64,000 bases of DNA, taken from positions 1 to 64,000 of the forward strand of contig JAEZIN010000023.1 of assembly GCA_023436585.1 (NCBI GenBank), written 5' to 3'. Source of the DNA: Bacillota bacterium (GTDB lineage: Bacteria > Bacillota > Clostridia > Christensenellales > Aristaeellaceae). The notes beneath the pieces are model-generated. The model was given only the letters and a program-made list of their open reading frames with translations. It had not been told where the DNA came from and made no database searches. Shown in pieces: positions 24,385 through 31,829 of the stretch (position 1 is its first letter; each line of letters starts with the position of its first letter). The position numbers were made by a program, and so were the translations under genes.

Positions 24385-25650
24385 TCATCTGTAGAATTTG
24401 CGCCTGTACAAAAAATAACCGCCGGTTAACAGGCCGGAGAAAACCACAAGGCTGATGACAACGATCACGATCAGCGTCCTGTTCCCTGCTGTAAAGAAGC
24501 CCTCAAAGCTGGTTTCAATCTCTTCCCGGTAGGCATAGTCGCTGCCGATGGGCTTTTCGTTATATAAAACCGGCTCGCCTGTCACCATTTTTTGCAGGCT
24601 GGCGGCCGTTATCCATTTCCTGCGGATGACTTCCAGCGTGTGGTCAAATTCTTCGGGGGTTTTCGCGATGGGAAGGGTTATGGATACATCCATGGGCAAA
24701 AGCCCGAAGGGATCAACCGTGCCGGACAGGTTGGAAAAGCCGTTCAGGGAAAGCGGGTAAGGGGATACGAGGCCGTTGGCCAGGTGCAGCCCCTGCTCTT
24801 CAAGCGCCGAACGGGCACGGGCGAGCCTTGCATCGGGGCTTTCCTGCTCGGTTTCCGCCGTCCGTATGATGGGGTCGTGCATGAGAATGGCCCCGCCCCT
24901 GGACTCCATGTAGCGGAGCACCTGAGCATACCGCAAAAACGAGGGGTAATCCAGGTTGTCATATACGGGCATGGCGCTGACGGTGAAGGGATAGCCTCTT
25001 TTATACAGCTCATCCGCCATATGGCAGAGCATGCCGAGGTCGGAAAAAGGGTACACCTCGTCGATCAGCAAAAACAGGCGGCCGCTTTCAGCATCCCCAA
25101 ACAGCTTCTTGGCCACAAGGCCCAGGGCAAGCGGCTGCAAGTCGTCCTGTACATAATGGGGGACATACGCAACGAAATCCTGGATGACACCATAGGGGTA
25201 TTTTCCGCGCAGAGGAAATTCCATTTCCCCTGCCGCTTCGCCCTCGTATTCGGAAATCAAAAGGGAGGGATTCGCAATATTGATGGAAGCTTGAATGTTC
25301 CCGGCATGGAGCATGCCGCAAAGACTAGGAACGCTTTGCGTTTTGATCCCGTCCACCGGGCCAGCCTGCTGGCCTACGCACAGCACAGGGATCCCAAAAC
25401 TTAGGCTGTCCAGGTACGGCTGCCGGACGGTGGTAACCAAAGCCGTGCACCCTAGAAGGGAATCCGTTTTATACCCCGTTTCGGGGATCGCGGTCACCGC
25501 ATAACCGCAGGCCGATAACACCCGGACAATGGACTGGCGCTCGCTTTCCAGGCGGTAAACCAGCGTGACGGGCTTCCCGGCCGCGCCGGCCGTGACCGGT
25601 ATCGCCAGGAGTACGGCCATAGCCGCCGCCAACAGAAATGCCTTCACCAA
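24385..25650 (-). CDS. DUF2334 polysaccharide deacetylase-like membrane-anchored protein
   Basis: 421 aa. A signal peptide (about 1-23) and a C-terminal helix (TLIVIVVISLVVFSGLLTGG, then RRKFYR) anchor an extracytoplasmic protein. Residues about 195-330 carry the DUF2334 pattern: FLLIDEVYPFSDLGML at the position of the deacetylase metal Asp, FTVSAMPVYDN, and ILMHDPIIR. DUF2334 belongs to the NodB-like deacetylase superfamily and is often found beside exopolysaccharide synthases. It may deacetylate or process the nascent polymer. It ends 12 bases before the GT2 gene. Catalytic competence is not certain. Confidence 0.8.
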   Translation of the reverse strand: MVKAFLLAAAMAVLLAIPVTAGAAGKPVTLVYRLESERQSIVRVLSACGYAVTAIPETGYKTDSLLGCTALVTTVRQPYLDSLSFGIPVLCVGQQAGPVDGIKTQSVPSLCGMLHAGNIQASINIANPSLLISEYEGEAAGEMEFPLRGKYPYGVIQDFVAYVPHYVQDDLQPLALGLVAKKLFGDAESGRLFLLIDEVYPFSDLGMLCHMADELYKRGYPFTVSAMPVYDNLDYPSFLRYAQVLRYMESRGGAILMHDPIIRTAETEQESPDARLARARSALEEQGLHLANGLVSPYPLSLNGFSNLSGTVDPFGLLPMDVSITLPIAKTPEEFDHTLEVIRRKWITAASLQKMVTGEPVLYNEKPIGSDYAYREEIETSFEGFFTAGNRTLIVIVVISLVVFSGLLTGGYFLYRRKFYR

Positions 25651-25673
25651 GCCAGTTCCTCCTCTAGAGGATA

Positions 25674-26771
25674 TTAGGGGTTAACGGGAAACGCATTCCC
25701 CGCCTGCAGGGCGAGCAGTGCCATGAGGTTGTCAAAGGAATAGGCCTGCAGCGTTTGTGCGTCGGCAAACGCTCCGTACACCTGACTGTTTGGTTCTGTC
25801 ACCTGGAAGGGAAGCATGTGATCTACGGCGGATTTATACAGATCCGCATCGTCTTCGCTGGCACCAAGCAGCGCGCAAAGCGCGTAAATGGCTGTTGACT
25901 CCGTTTCGCTTAAGGGGTTTCCGTCAAAATCGTATACGGCATACAGTTTACCGCTTTGAAGTGCCTTTTTCAAGTACGCAATCGTTTGTTTTGGACAAGA
26001 ACCGACACGGGAAAGGTGATATGCTGTCAAAAGTGATTCCACCATGGGAACATTTTGGGATTGATAGTTTTTCTGCCCCATATTGTATGCTTTATGAAAC
26101 ATGGGGAACGCATCGCCAAGGTATCCGTTTTGCAAAATGCCGCGCATGTTTTCCATTACGGCTTGCCAGCGGCCATCCAGCCCGGACAGAGCCTGCATTG
26201 TATGAAGGTCGGCATAGCACAGTGTGGCATCGCTGCCGGCCATTTTCATAAGGTCGTCGTAAAAATCGGCCAGCATATCCCCGCGGACGTTGGTGCCATA
26301 AAGCCGACCGGCATAATAAAGGGCCTGATCGCGATAAGAAGGCTGACGGAATATTTCCGCAGCCTCCAGCATGGCCCCGATCAAACGCAGATCATCCACC
26401 GCCGCGTTGGACGGGGATACGCGGCCGCTCTCATCCAGACGGTAGGAGAGGATGCTGCCCGTGTCCATGCGGCTTTTCACGAAATCAATGGTTTTTGCGG
26501 CCATATCCGCGTTCCCGGCGCGCACATAATAAGTCAGTAGCAGCCCCTGGGATTCGCTCAGCACGTCATGGCCGGTGGCCCATTCCTTTATGCCCTGCGA
26601 CGGAAGATAATTGGTGAATACTCCCCCGCCGCTTTGAAGCTTTTGCTCAATAAATGCGCGGCACATGGTTTCCTCCGCGCCTGCGTAAGCCGTTTTCTGC
26701 TCCACGGACAGGCAGGCGAGGAGGAATGCCGCACACAGAATTGTTCTTTTCATGATCCCGGAATGCTTCAT
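25674..26771 (-). CDS. Secreted glycoside hydrolase family 8-like protein of the EPS operon
   Basis: 365 aa; a signal peptide at about 1-30 (ending AYA). The rest is an all-helical (alpha/alpha) barrel-like sequence. VLSESQGLLLTYYV places a Glu (E73) where GH8 enzymes have their catalytic acid, and NAAVDDLRLIGAML (D126/D127) aligns with the second acidic site. GH8 enzymes such as BcsZ and Listeria PssZ cut the polymer made by neighbouring synthases. The start codon overlaps the preceding stop in an ATGA arrangement, indicating translational coupling. A polymer-trimming or release role is inferred. Confidence 0.75.
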   Translation of the reverse strand: MKHSGIMKRTILCAAFLLACLSVEQKTAYAGAEETMCRAFIEQKLQSGGGVFTNYLPSQGIKEWATGHDVLSESQGLLLTYYVRAGNADMAAKTIDFVKSRMDTGSILSYRLDESGRVSPSNAAVDDLRLIGAMLEAAEIFRQPSYRDQALYYAGRLYGTNVRGDMLADFYDDLMKMAGSDATLCYADLHTMQALSGLDGRWQAVMENMRGILQNGYLGDAFPMFHKAYNMGQKNYQSQNVPMVESLLTAYHLSRVGSCPKQTIAYLKKALQSGKLYAVYDFDGNPLSETESTAIYALCALLGASEDDADLYKSAVDHMLPFQVTEPNSQVYGAFADAQTLQAYSFDNLMALLALQAGNAFPVNP

Positions 26772-28231
26772 GCTGCCACCGCCGGCGCAGGCTTTGCCGC
26801 CGCCTTTTCCTTGGCCGCCTTCTGCCGAAGCACGCTGAATCTGGTCATGGCGGCCGAAACCAGCACGAAGGCGGAAACATCAAACGCTAAATTGTATAAA
26901 AACATATGCTTGGCAAGGTCCGCGTCGCCGGCGCCTATGATGGATACGGCAATCTGGGATAAGCCCATTACCAGCACAAAGCCCAGGATCAGCATGCGCT
27001 GCCTGTCCTTGTAGCTTACAGCCAGCATCGCCGCGAAAAACAGCAGGATAAAGCCGATGGTCTTGGGCAGCAATGCCTTTTTCGCGGTGCTGTACAGGGA
27101 AAAGAAATTGGACTGAGCCCCGGGTTCCTTGTCTGCTCTTTTTTCATAATTGCCGATGGACTCCGGACGGATGGAGTTGGCGCTCTTGGCCGCCTCGTCC
27201 AGCATGGCGATCAATTGACCGGGGTGCATCGCATAGTATTTGGCAATGGAAACAAAGCCATACTTGGCATAAAAATCCTCTTTGAGCATAGGGTCCTGCA
27301 CATCGATGACGGGATTGCGCTCATAGTAGATGGTCTGGTCCAATAAGGCGTATTGGGAGTTGATATCGAAATCCTCCAGCGCCTTCTCAGGGTTTTCCGA
27401 GGTCATAAGGATTCCGCGCGTCATGGCGTGGTAGGCGTTGATTTCCACAAATTCCTGGGGAATCAATACATACACCAGCACGCCGGCCGTGACGAGTGCG
27501 GCGGAGCATCCGCGTTTGAGCCATTTAAGCGATGTCTTTCGCGTGAAATCCCTTTGGGGCGTGTTCAAAAACAAGCACAGCACGCCAAACAGTACGCCCA
27601 GCGGTGCAAACTGCTGCTTGGAGCAAGTGAGAATCAGGCTGTTCACGGTCAGGGATATCATCAAAAGTGTTTTTTTGCCCCAACCGGCACTTAGCAGCAG
27701 CGCGCTGGCGACAGCGGCCAGGAAGCTGACGAAGGCCAGGCCCTCCGCGTAAAAGGAATTGAAGTAAGCCACATAGCCAATATCCGCAAACAGGAGCACG
27801 GCCAGCAGTGCGATCAGGTAGGCCCAATAGCCCTTGGCCCGCAGTGTGGCATACTTGGTCAAAAGATACACGGCGGCAATCAAGTAAGCGGATAATATAA
27901 CAGCCTGGAAGCGGATGTCAAACAGATTATCCTGACCGGTAAACATCTTGTCCAGCCCGATGGCCAGCCGTATAAGCGGTGTTTGTCCGGATTGGAAGCC
28001 GGACGCGAACTCGTTGTAATATTGATACATGCCAAATTCCTTGCGGAAATAGCTGAAATATTGGTCGGCCTCATACCTGTCCAATTTATACAAGCCGTTA
28101 CCCACCATGATCCGGTAGAAGTCGCCGTTGTCTGCCATGCCGACCGGCGAAAGGAAAAGCATGATGAGCAGCAGGATGCCGGTCAACAGAGCGGCCAGTG
28201 CGGCGGGCGACGGCGCTTTCATGCGTTTCAT
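26768..28231 (-). CDS. Polytopic membrane protein, WsfD-like glycan hexose transferase (GT-C type), first EPS gene
   Basis: 487 aa with about ten transmembrane helices and one large external loop (about 275-380). The first loop has MADNGDFYRIMVGNGLYKLD, a pattern I associate with WsfD-type glycan hexosyltransferases; Asp residues at the end of helix 1 are typical of GT-C enzymes using lipid-linked donors. A Lys/Ala/Pro-rich cytoplasmic tail closes the protein. It is the first gene of the operon, 45 bases from the predicted transcription start. It may decorate the polymer with a side-chain sugar. The family assignment is tentative; the membrane topology is clear. Confidence 0.65.
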   Translation of the reverse strand: MKRMKAPSPAALAALLTGILLLIMLFLSPVGMADNGDFYRIMVGNGLYKLDRYEADQYFSYFRKEFGMYQYYNEFASGFQSGQTPLIRLAIGLDKMFTGQDNLFDIRFQAVILSAYLIAAVYLLTKYATLRAKGYWAYLIALLAVLLFADIGYVAYFNSFYAEGLAFVSFLAAVASALLLSAGWGKKTLLMISLTVNSLILTCSKQQFAPLGVLFGVLCLFLNTPQRDFTRKTSLKWLKRGCSAALVTAGVLVYVLIPQEFVEINAYHAMTRGILMTSENPEKALEDFDINSQYALLDQTIYYERNPVIDVQDPMLKEDFYAKYGFVSIAKYYAMHPGQLIAMLDEAAKSANSIRPESIGNYEKRADKEPGAQSNFFSLYSTAKKALLPKTIGFILLFFAAMLAVSYKDRQRMLILGFVLVMGLSQIAVSIIGAGDADLAKHMFLYNLAFDVSAFVLVSAAMTRFSVLRQKAAKEKAAAKPAPAVAA

Positions 28232-28282
28232 ACCCCTTCCCCCTTTCCTGTCGGTGCGGATAAGATCATCCTTCAGACGCTC

Positions 28283-28311
28283 ATTATATAGAAGAAAGCT
28301 ATATAAATCAA
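28283..28311 (-). promoter_or_regulatory. Promoter of the exopolysaccharide operon
   Basis: TTGATT (28311-28306), 17-bp spacer and perfect TATAAT (28288-28283) on the minus strand. Transcription would start near 28276, leaving only about 45 nt of leader, too short for a c-di-GMP riboswitch. Control is therefore more likely at the protein level. Confidence 0.75.
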
Positions 28312-28450
28312 TGTAAATTCGTCACAATGCAGGGTCATATTCCTGCCTTCGACATCCGTTTGGCGATACTGGCGGAAACTGCAAGACAAAGGGGGGACCG
28401 AGCAGGAAGCGCGGGTGAATACATGGTATTGTTCTAATGTTGAAGCACTA

Positions 28451-28478
28451 TTGACACACTGTCTCTTTTTCGTATACT
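28451..28478 (+). promoter_or_regulatory. Upstream plus-strand promoter in the EPS-murA spacer
   Basis: TTGACA and TATACT with a 16-bp spacer lie about 370 bases upstream of murA. The following segment has no ORF; a weak ACCGG...CCGGT hairpin with TTTTT occurs near 28590-28617. It could drive murA from a distance or make a short RNA. Confidence 0.5.
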
Positions 28479-28693
28479 GGAATCAAAAACTTTTATTTTA
28501 ATATAAGCTGTGTGCCCCATGCTTCTCCCCTTGCGCTTGTTGTATGCCTGTTTATGGTATGATAACCTTCACGGCATGGAAAGGATTACCGGCAATGGCA
28601 TGTCCGGTTGGGATTTTTAAAGTTTATAGCAAATATACTGTCATTGTTCTATGGATGTTGCGGTTGATTATGCCGGGTGTTCTTGGCCGGCAC

Positions 28694-28787
28694 TTGTAAA
28701 TTGCGGCCGCTGTGTGTATAATGAGTCGTATGCTCTGTGCCAAATATAATGGGATGTATTTCCTGTTCCAAGATTTTGGTACATCCC
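28694..28787 (+). promoter_or_regulatory. murA promoter and leader hairpin
   Basis: TTGTAA (28694-28699), 17 bp, TATAAT (28717-28722). In the leader GGGATGTA (28751-28758) and TACATCCC (28780-28787) form an exact 8-bp stem with a 21-nt loop. The 616-base spacer 28232-28847 otherwise contains only the two other promoters listed and no gene. Confidence 0.65.
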
Positions 28788-28847
28788 TTGTCCTTTAGAT
28801 GAATGGGCAAGCAACCCAAGGAGGTGACCTGGCTTTAAGCCAGCGGT

Positions 28848-30113
28848 ATGGCGGATACGGAAAGAATGCTGATTACCGGCGGGACGCCGCTGATGGGAGA
28901 AACCAGGGTAAGCGGCGGCAAAAACACATCGGTGGCGGTGATCCCTGCGATTTTGCTCAGCAGCGAGCCCTGCACCATCGAGAATCTGCCGGATATCGAG
29001 GATGTGAATGCCTTAACCGCCATCCTCCGTTCCTTGGGCGCCCGTGTAACGTATGAGCCGGGCAAGTTTATGACGGTGGATCCCCGGCCCGCGGAGGGCA
29101 TCCACGTTTCCTACCAGCACACCCAGCGCCTTCGGGCCAGCTATTACCTGCTGGGGGCGCTGATGGGCCGCTGCCGCAAGGCGGAGGTAGCCTATCCTGG
29201 CGGATGCGATCTGGGCAGCCGGCCCATTGACCAGCATTTGAAGGGGCTTGCCGCCCTTGGCGCTGAAATTGAAGAGCGCGGCGGCATGGTCTATGCCCAG
29301 TGCCAAAAGCTCACCGGTGCGGATGTGTTTTTTGACCTGGTTACCGTAGGCGGCACCATCAACATCATGCTGGCCGCCGTCAGGGCCAGCGGAACAACGC
29401 TGATATACAACGCGGCCAAAGAACCGCATATAGTGGATTTGGCGAACTTTTTAAACAGCATGGGCGCCAACATCAAAGGTGCGGGCACGGACATCATCCG
29501 CATCCGCGGGGTGGAAAGGCTGCATGGGTGCACCTATACCGTGATTCCCGACCAGATCGAGACGGGAACGCTGATGATCGCCGCCGCCGCCACCCGCGGC
29601 GATGTAGTGATCCGGGGCTGCATCCCCACCCATATGGAAGCACTGTCCGCCAAGCTGATGGAGATGGGCGTACGCGTTACCGACAGCGACGACGCCATCC
29701 GAGTCCGCACCATCAGCCCCCACCGGGCGGTGAACTTCAAGACCCAGGTGTACCCCGGCTTTCCCACCGATCTTCAGCAGCCCATGTCGGCGCTGCTCAC
29801 CACCGCCCACGGTACCAGTATCGTATCAGAAACCATTTACGAGCAGCGCTTCAAACACTTGGACGAGATCCGCCGCATGGGTGCGCGCGTCCGTGTGGTG
29901 GACCGCACGGCACTCATCGAGGGCGTTCCGCAGTTGTTCGGTGCGCCGGTAGTCGCCACAGACCTTCGGGCCGGCGCGGCGTTGGTGGTGGCGGGGCTGA
30001 TGGCCAAGGGAGTTACGGAGATATATGAGCCCGGTCATATCGACCGTGGGTATGAGCATATTGAACAAAAGCTGTGTGCCCTAGGGGCCAACATCCGCCG
30101 GGACAAAATATAG
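28848..30113 (+). CDS. murA: UDP-N-acetylglucosamine 1-carboxyvinyltransferase
   Basis: 421 aa, standard length. It transfers enolpyruvate from PEP to UDP-GlcNAc in the first committed step of peptidoglycan synthesis. Visible motifs are RVSGGKNTSVAVIPA (substrate Lys-Asn), the catalytic cysteine in YPGGCDLGSRPIDQHLKGL (about 117) and GTDIIRIRG. The sequence is closest to the second Firmicutes paralogue, MurZ. The ATG at 28848 is oddly 22 bases from a perfect AAGGAGGTGA; a CTGGCTT-T-AAGCCAG palindrome fills the gap and could fold to bring them together. An in-frame GTG next to the ribosome site is followed by a stop four codons later, so it cannot be used. Confidence 0.95.
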   Translation: MADTERMLITGGTPLMGETRVSGGKNTSVAVIPAILLSSEPCTIENLPDIEDVNALTAILRSLGARVTYEPGKFMTVDPRPAEGIHVSYQHTQRLRASYYLLGALMGRCRKAEVAYPGGCDLGSRPIDQHLKGLAALGAEIEERGGMVYAQCQKLTGADVFFDLVTVGGTINIMLAAVRASGTTLIYNAAKEPHIVDLANFLNSMGANIKGAGTDIIRIRGVERLHGCTYTVIPDQIETGTLMIAAAATRGDVVIRGCIPTHMEALSAKLMEMGVRVTDSDDAIRVRTISPHRAVNFKTQVYPGFPTDLQQPMSALLTTAHGTSIVSETIYEQRFKHLDEIRRMGARVRVVDRTALIEGVPQLFGAPVVATDLRAGAALVVAGLMAKGVTEIYEPGHIDRGYEHIEQKLCALGANIRRDKI

Positions 30114-30161
30114 TGTTCCGGGGGTTTGGGGAGGTGACGGCTTACGACAAGCGCCTTTGAA

Positions 30162-30662
30162 TTGCTGGGACTTAAAAGCGATGCGGATGCCCAGCAGGTG
30201 CGCTCTGCGTACCGTTCAAAAGTCAAAAGCTGCCACCCCGACCAGTTTACCGATCAGGAGGAGCAAAAAAGAGCCCAGGATCAGCTGATCGCGCTGAACC
30301 TGGCGTATGAGGAAGCGCTGCGGCTGGCCTCGGAAAAGCGTGTAGGCTTCAACCTGATTTCCCAGGAGGAGGCCAAGCGGTTCGCCATCAAGCTGATGGA
30401 GCAGAACAACCTGGAAAGCGCGCTTAGGCAATTGTGCCGGGCGGAATCGAAGGACGGTGACTGGTTCTACCTGCAGGGTCAAATTTTGATGGGCATGCGC
30501 CAGTACGAAACGGCCCACCAAAGCTACCGGGAAGCGGTAAGAAGAGAACCGGATAACCTTCGCTACCGCCAGGGCGCCCTGGATGCGGCGCTGGCCATCA
30601 AACGCCACAAGCTTTTACACTACCGCGTTGCGGGTTGGATCAAGGATCTGTTAAACAAATAA
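30162..30662 (+). CDS. DnaJ-domain protein with TPR-like C-terminal part
   Basis: 166 aa from a TTG at 30162. An N-terminal J-domain (about 1-60: LGLKSDADAQQVRSAYRSK, then CHPDQF with the HPD tripeptide) is followed by helical pairs resembling a tetratricopeptide repeat (WFYLQGQILMGMRQYETAHQ). It probably recruits an Hsp70 (DnaK) to a specific task. The start is uncertain: a perfect GGGGAGGTGA at 30128-30137 has no ATG, GTG or TTG in frame at normal distance. J-domain homology (FELLGL) begins upstream of the TTG, so initiation at a non-standard codon near 30141-30144 is possible. It follows murA by 48 bases and ends at a terminator. Confidence 0.8.
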   Translation: MLGLKSDADAQQVRSAYRSKVKSCHPDQFTDQEEQKRAQDQLIALNLAYEEALRLASEKRVGFNLISQEEAKRFAIKLMEQNNLESALRQLCRAESKDGDWFYLQGQILMGMRQYETAHQSYREAVRREPDNLRYRQGALDAALAIKRHKLLHYRVAGWIKDLLNK

Positions 30663-30697
30663 GGCGTGCCTTTCCAAAAGAAAGACATGCCTTTTAT
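30661..30697 (+). terminator. Terminator after the DnaJ-domain gene
   Basis: A stem AAGGCGTGcCTTTC / GAAAGaCATGCCTT with an AAAA-containing loop is followed by TTATTTTG. It may also serve the converging DUF3783 gene. Confidence 0.75.
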
Positions 30698-30704
30698 TTT
30701 GCAT

Positions 30705-31121
30705 CTATCCCTGGTCCTTTGCAGTATCCTGCCTTTCGCGCATCATGCGCGCGAAGGCTTCCCGCTCCTTATGAAGCTCTGTCAGCAGATCGCAAAAGCG
30801 CCAATCCCGGTTTTTGGGCGTGAGCACCGCCTTTAGGACCGAGGCTCCGACGCCGGATTCTTTCAGCAAGGCCAGCACTTCCCGCAGCCGCTGCTCGGTA
30901 AAGCCGCAAAACACCATAGCGCTGTGCGGGAATGGATCCACCATCGGCGGAGCTTTTTCCGCCGCGTCCAGCCCAGCCAAGGCGCCTGCGCTCAAACATG
31001 CCTCCTGGGGCAGGATCTCCTTGATGGGGATGCCCGCTTCCCGCAAAACGGCCTGAACCCGCTCCCCTTCCTTAATGGAAGCGGATAGCCCGTACAATAG
31101 CACCAGCTCGTTTGGTTCCAT
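30705..31121 (-). CDS. DUF3783 domain-containing protein
   Basis: 138 aa, soluble. The start ELVLLYGLSASIKEGERVQAVL and the MVFCGFTEQRLREVLALLK segment are typical of DUF3783 proteins common in Clostridia. VLTPKNRDWRFCDLLTELHKE near the end is also a family hallmark. The function is unknown. It is the last gene of a four-gene minus-strand cluster, seven bases after the GtrA-family gene. Confidence 0.85.
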   Translation of the reverse strand: MEPNELVLLYGLSASIKEGERVQAVLREAGIPIKEILPQEACLSAGALAGLDAAEKAPPMVDPFPHSAMVFCGFTEQRLREVLALLKESGVGASVLKAVLTPKNRDWRFCDLLTELHKEREAFARMMRERQDTAKDQG

Positions 31122-31127
31122 GTCAGC

Positions 31128-31598
31128 CTACGCTTTCTTTTTGAAAATCACCAGCTTGCTGGCGATATAGTTGAATATGACCACCAGAATATTCATGAAA
31201 AGCTTGGCCAAGAAATCATCCATGCGCAGTAAACGCACGCACAGCGACAAGCCAATGACATCAAAAAGTATCAAGGACAGGATACGCGCCCCAAAGAAGG
31301 ACGAAATCTCCCGAAGCAGTGCCTCGCGGGTTAGATGCCTGCTTCGAAAAACAAACAGCTTATTGCCTGCATAGGCGAAGGAGACCGCTACAATCCACGA
31401 AAGGACGCTGGCGACCTGGAACCAGGAAATAGGCATCCCAAAGAAATTCTCCACCACAATGGCATCCGAGGCAACCGCCACTGTCAGTAGGTGGTAGGCA
31501 GCCAAATTCACTACGGTGGTCAGCACACCGAACACCAGGTACAGTATGATTTCCCGCCGGCGTTCCTTGTCATTCAAAAGTATTTTGATCTTGTCCAT
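31128..31598 (-). CDS. GtrA family membrane protein
   Basis: 156 aa from the ATG at 31598, behind AGAGGAAAG. Four transmembrane helices (about 18-38, 55-78, 92-112, 122-145) and the ends ILYLVFGVLTTVVNLAAYHL and NYIASKLVIFKKK are the usual GtrA signature. GtrA proteins are thought to flip or hand over lipid-linked sugars for wall or glycan modification. Next to the large GT-C-like protein upstream, it suggests a small glycan-decorating unit. Confidence 0.9.
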   Translation of the reverse strand: MDKIKILLNDKERRREIILYLVFGVLTTVVNLAAYHLLTVAVASDAIVVENFFGMPISWFQVASVLSWIVAVSFAYAGNKLFVFRSRHLTREALLREISSFFGARILSLILFDVIGLSLCVRLLRMDDFLAKLFMNILVVIFNYIASKLVIFKKKA

Positions 31599-31608
31599 TC
31601 GCTTTCCT

Positions 31609-31827
31609 CTATTCCGTTTCCCCTGTATCACCCCTGGCATAGCCGGCTGACAGCAGGCTGCCTCTGGGCAATGTATGGGGCTTTTTTTGTTTGGAGGAGG
31701 TATAGGAAAACTCCTCATCAGTGTAACGCACGATGATGATGTTTTGCTGCATCATTTGCCCGTCAACAAGAAGGATGGCCTTGATGCGCCGGCCGTGAGC
31801 CATGGAGTATCGCAGAAATTCTTCCAT
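31609..31827 (-). CDS. Small conserved hypothetical protein with C-terminal YARGD motif
   Basis: 72 aa from the ATG at 31827 with GGGAGG six bases upstream; a longer frame reaching into the preceding gene is rejected. It begins MEEFLRYSMAHGRRIKAILL and ends LLSAGYARGDTGETE. Predicted mostly beta structure with no membrane segment. Short proteins with this ending seem common in Clostridia, but I know no function. It lies between two membrane glycan genes, one base after the 657-aa protein stop. Confidence 0.75.
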   Translation of the reverse strand: MEEFLRYSMAHGRRIKAILLVDGQMMQQNIIIVRYTDEEFSYTSSKQKKPHTLPRGSLLSAGYARGDTGETE

Positions 31828-31829
31828 CC

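Noticed and set aside
28232..28282. c-di-GMP riboswitch before the EPS operon
   Set aside because: The predicted leader is only about 45 nt, too short for either known c-di-GMP aptamer.
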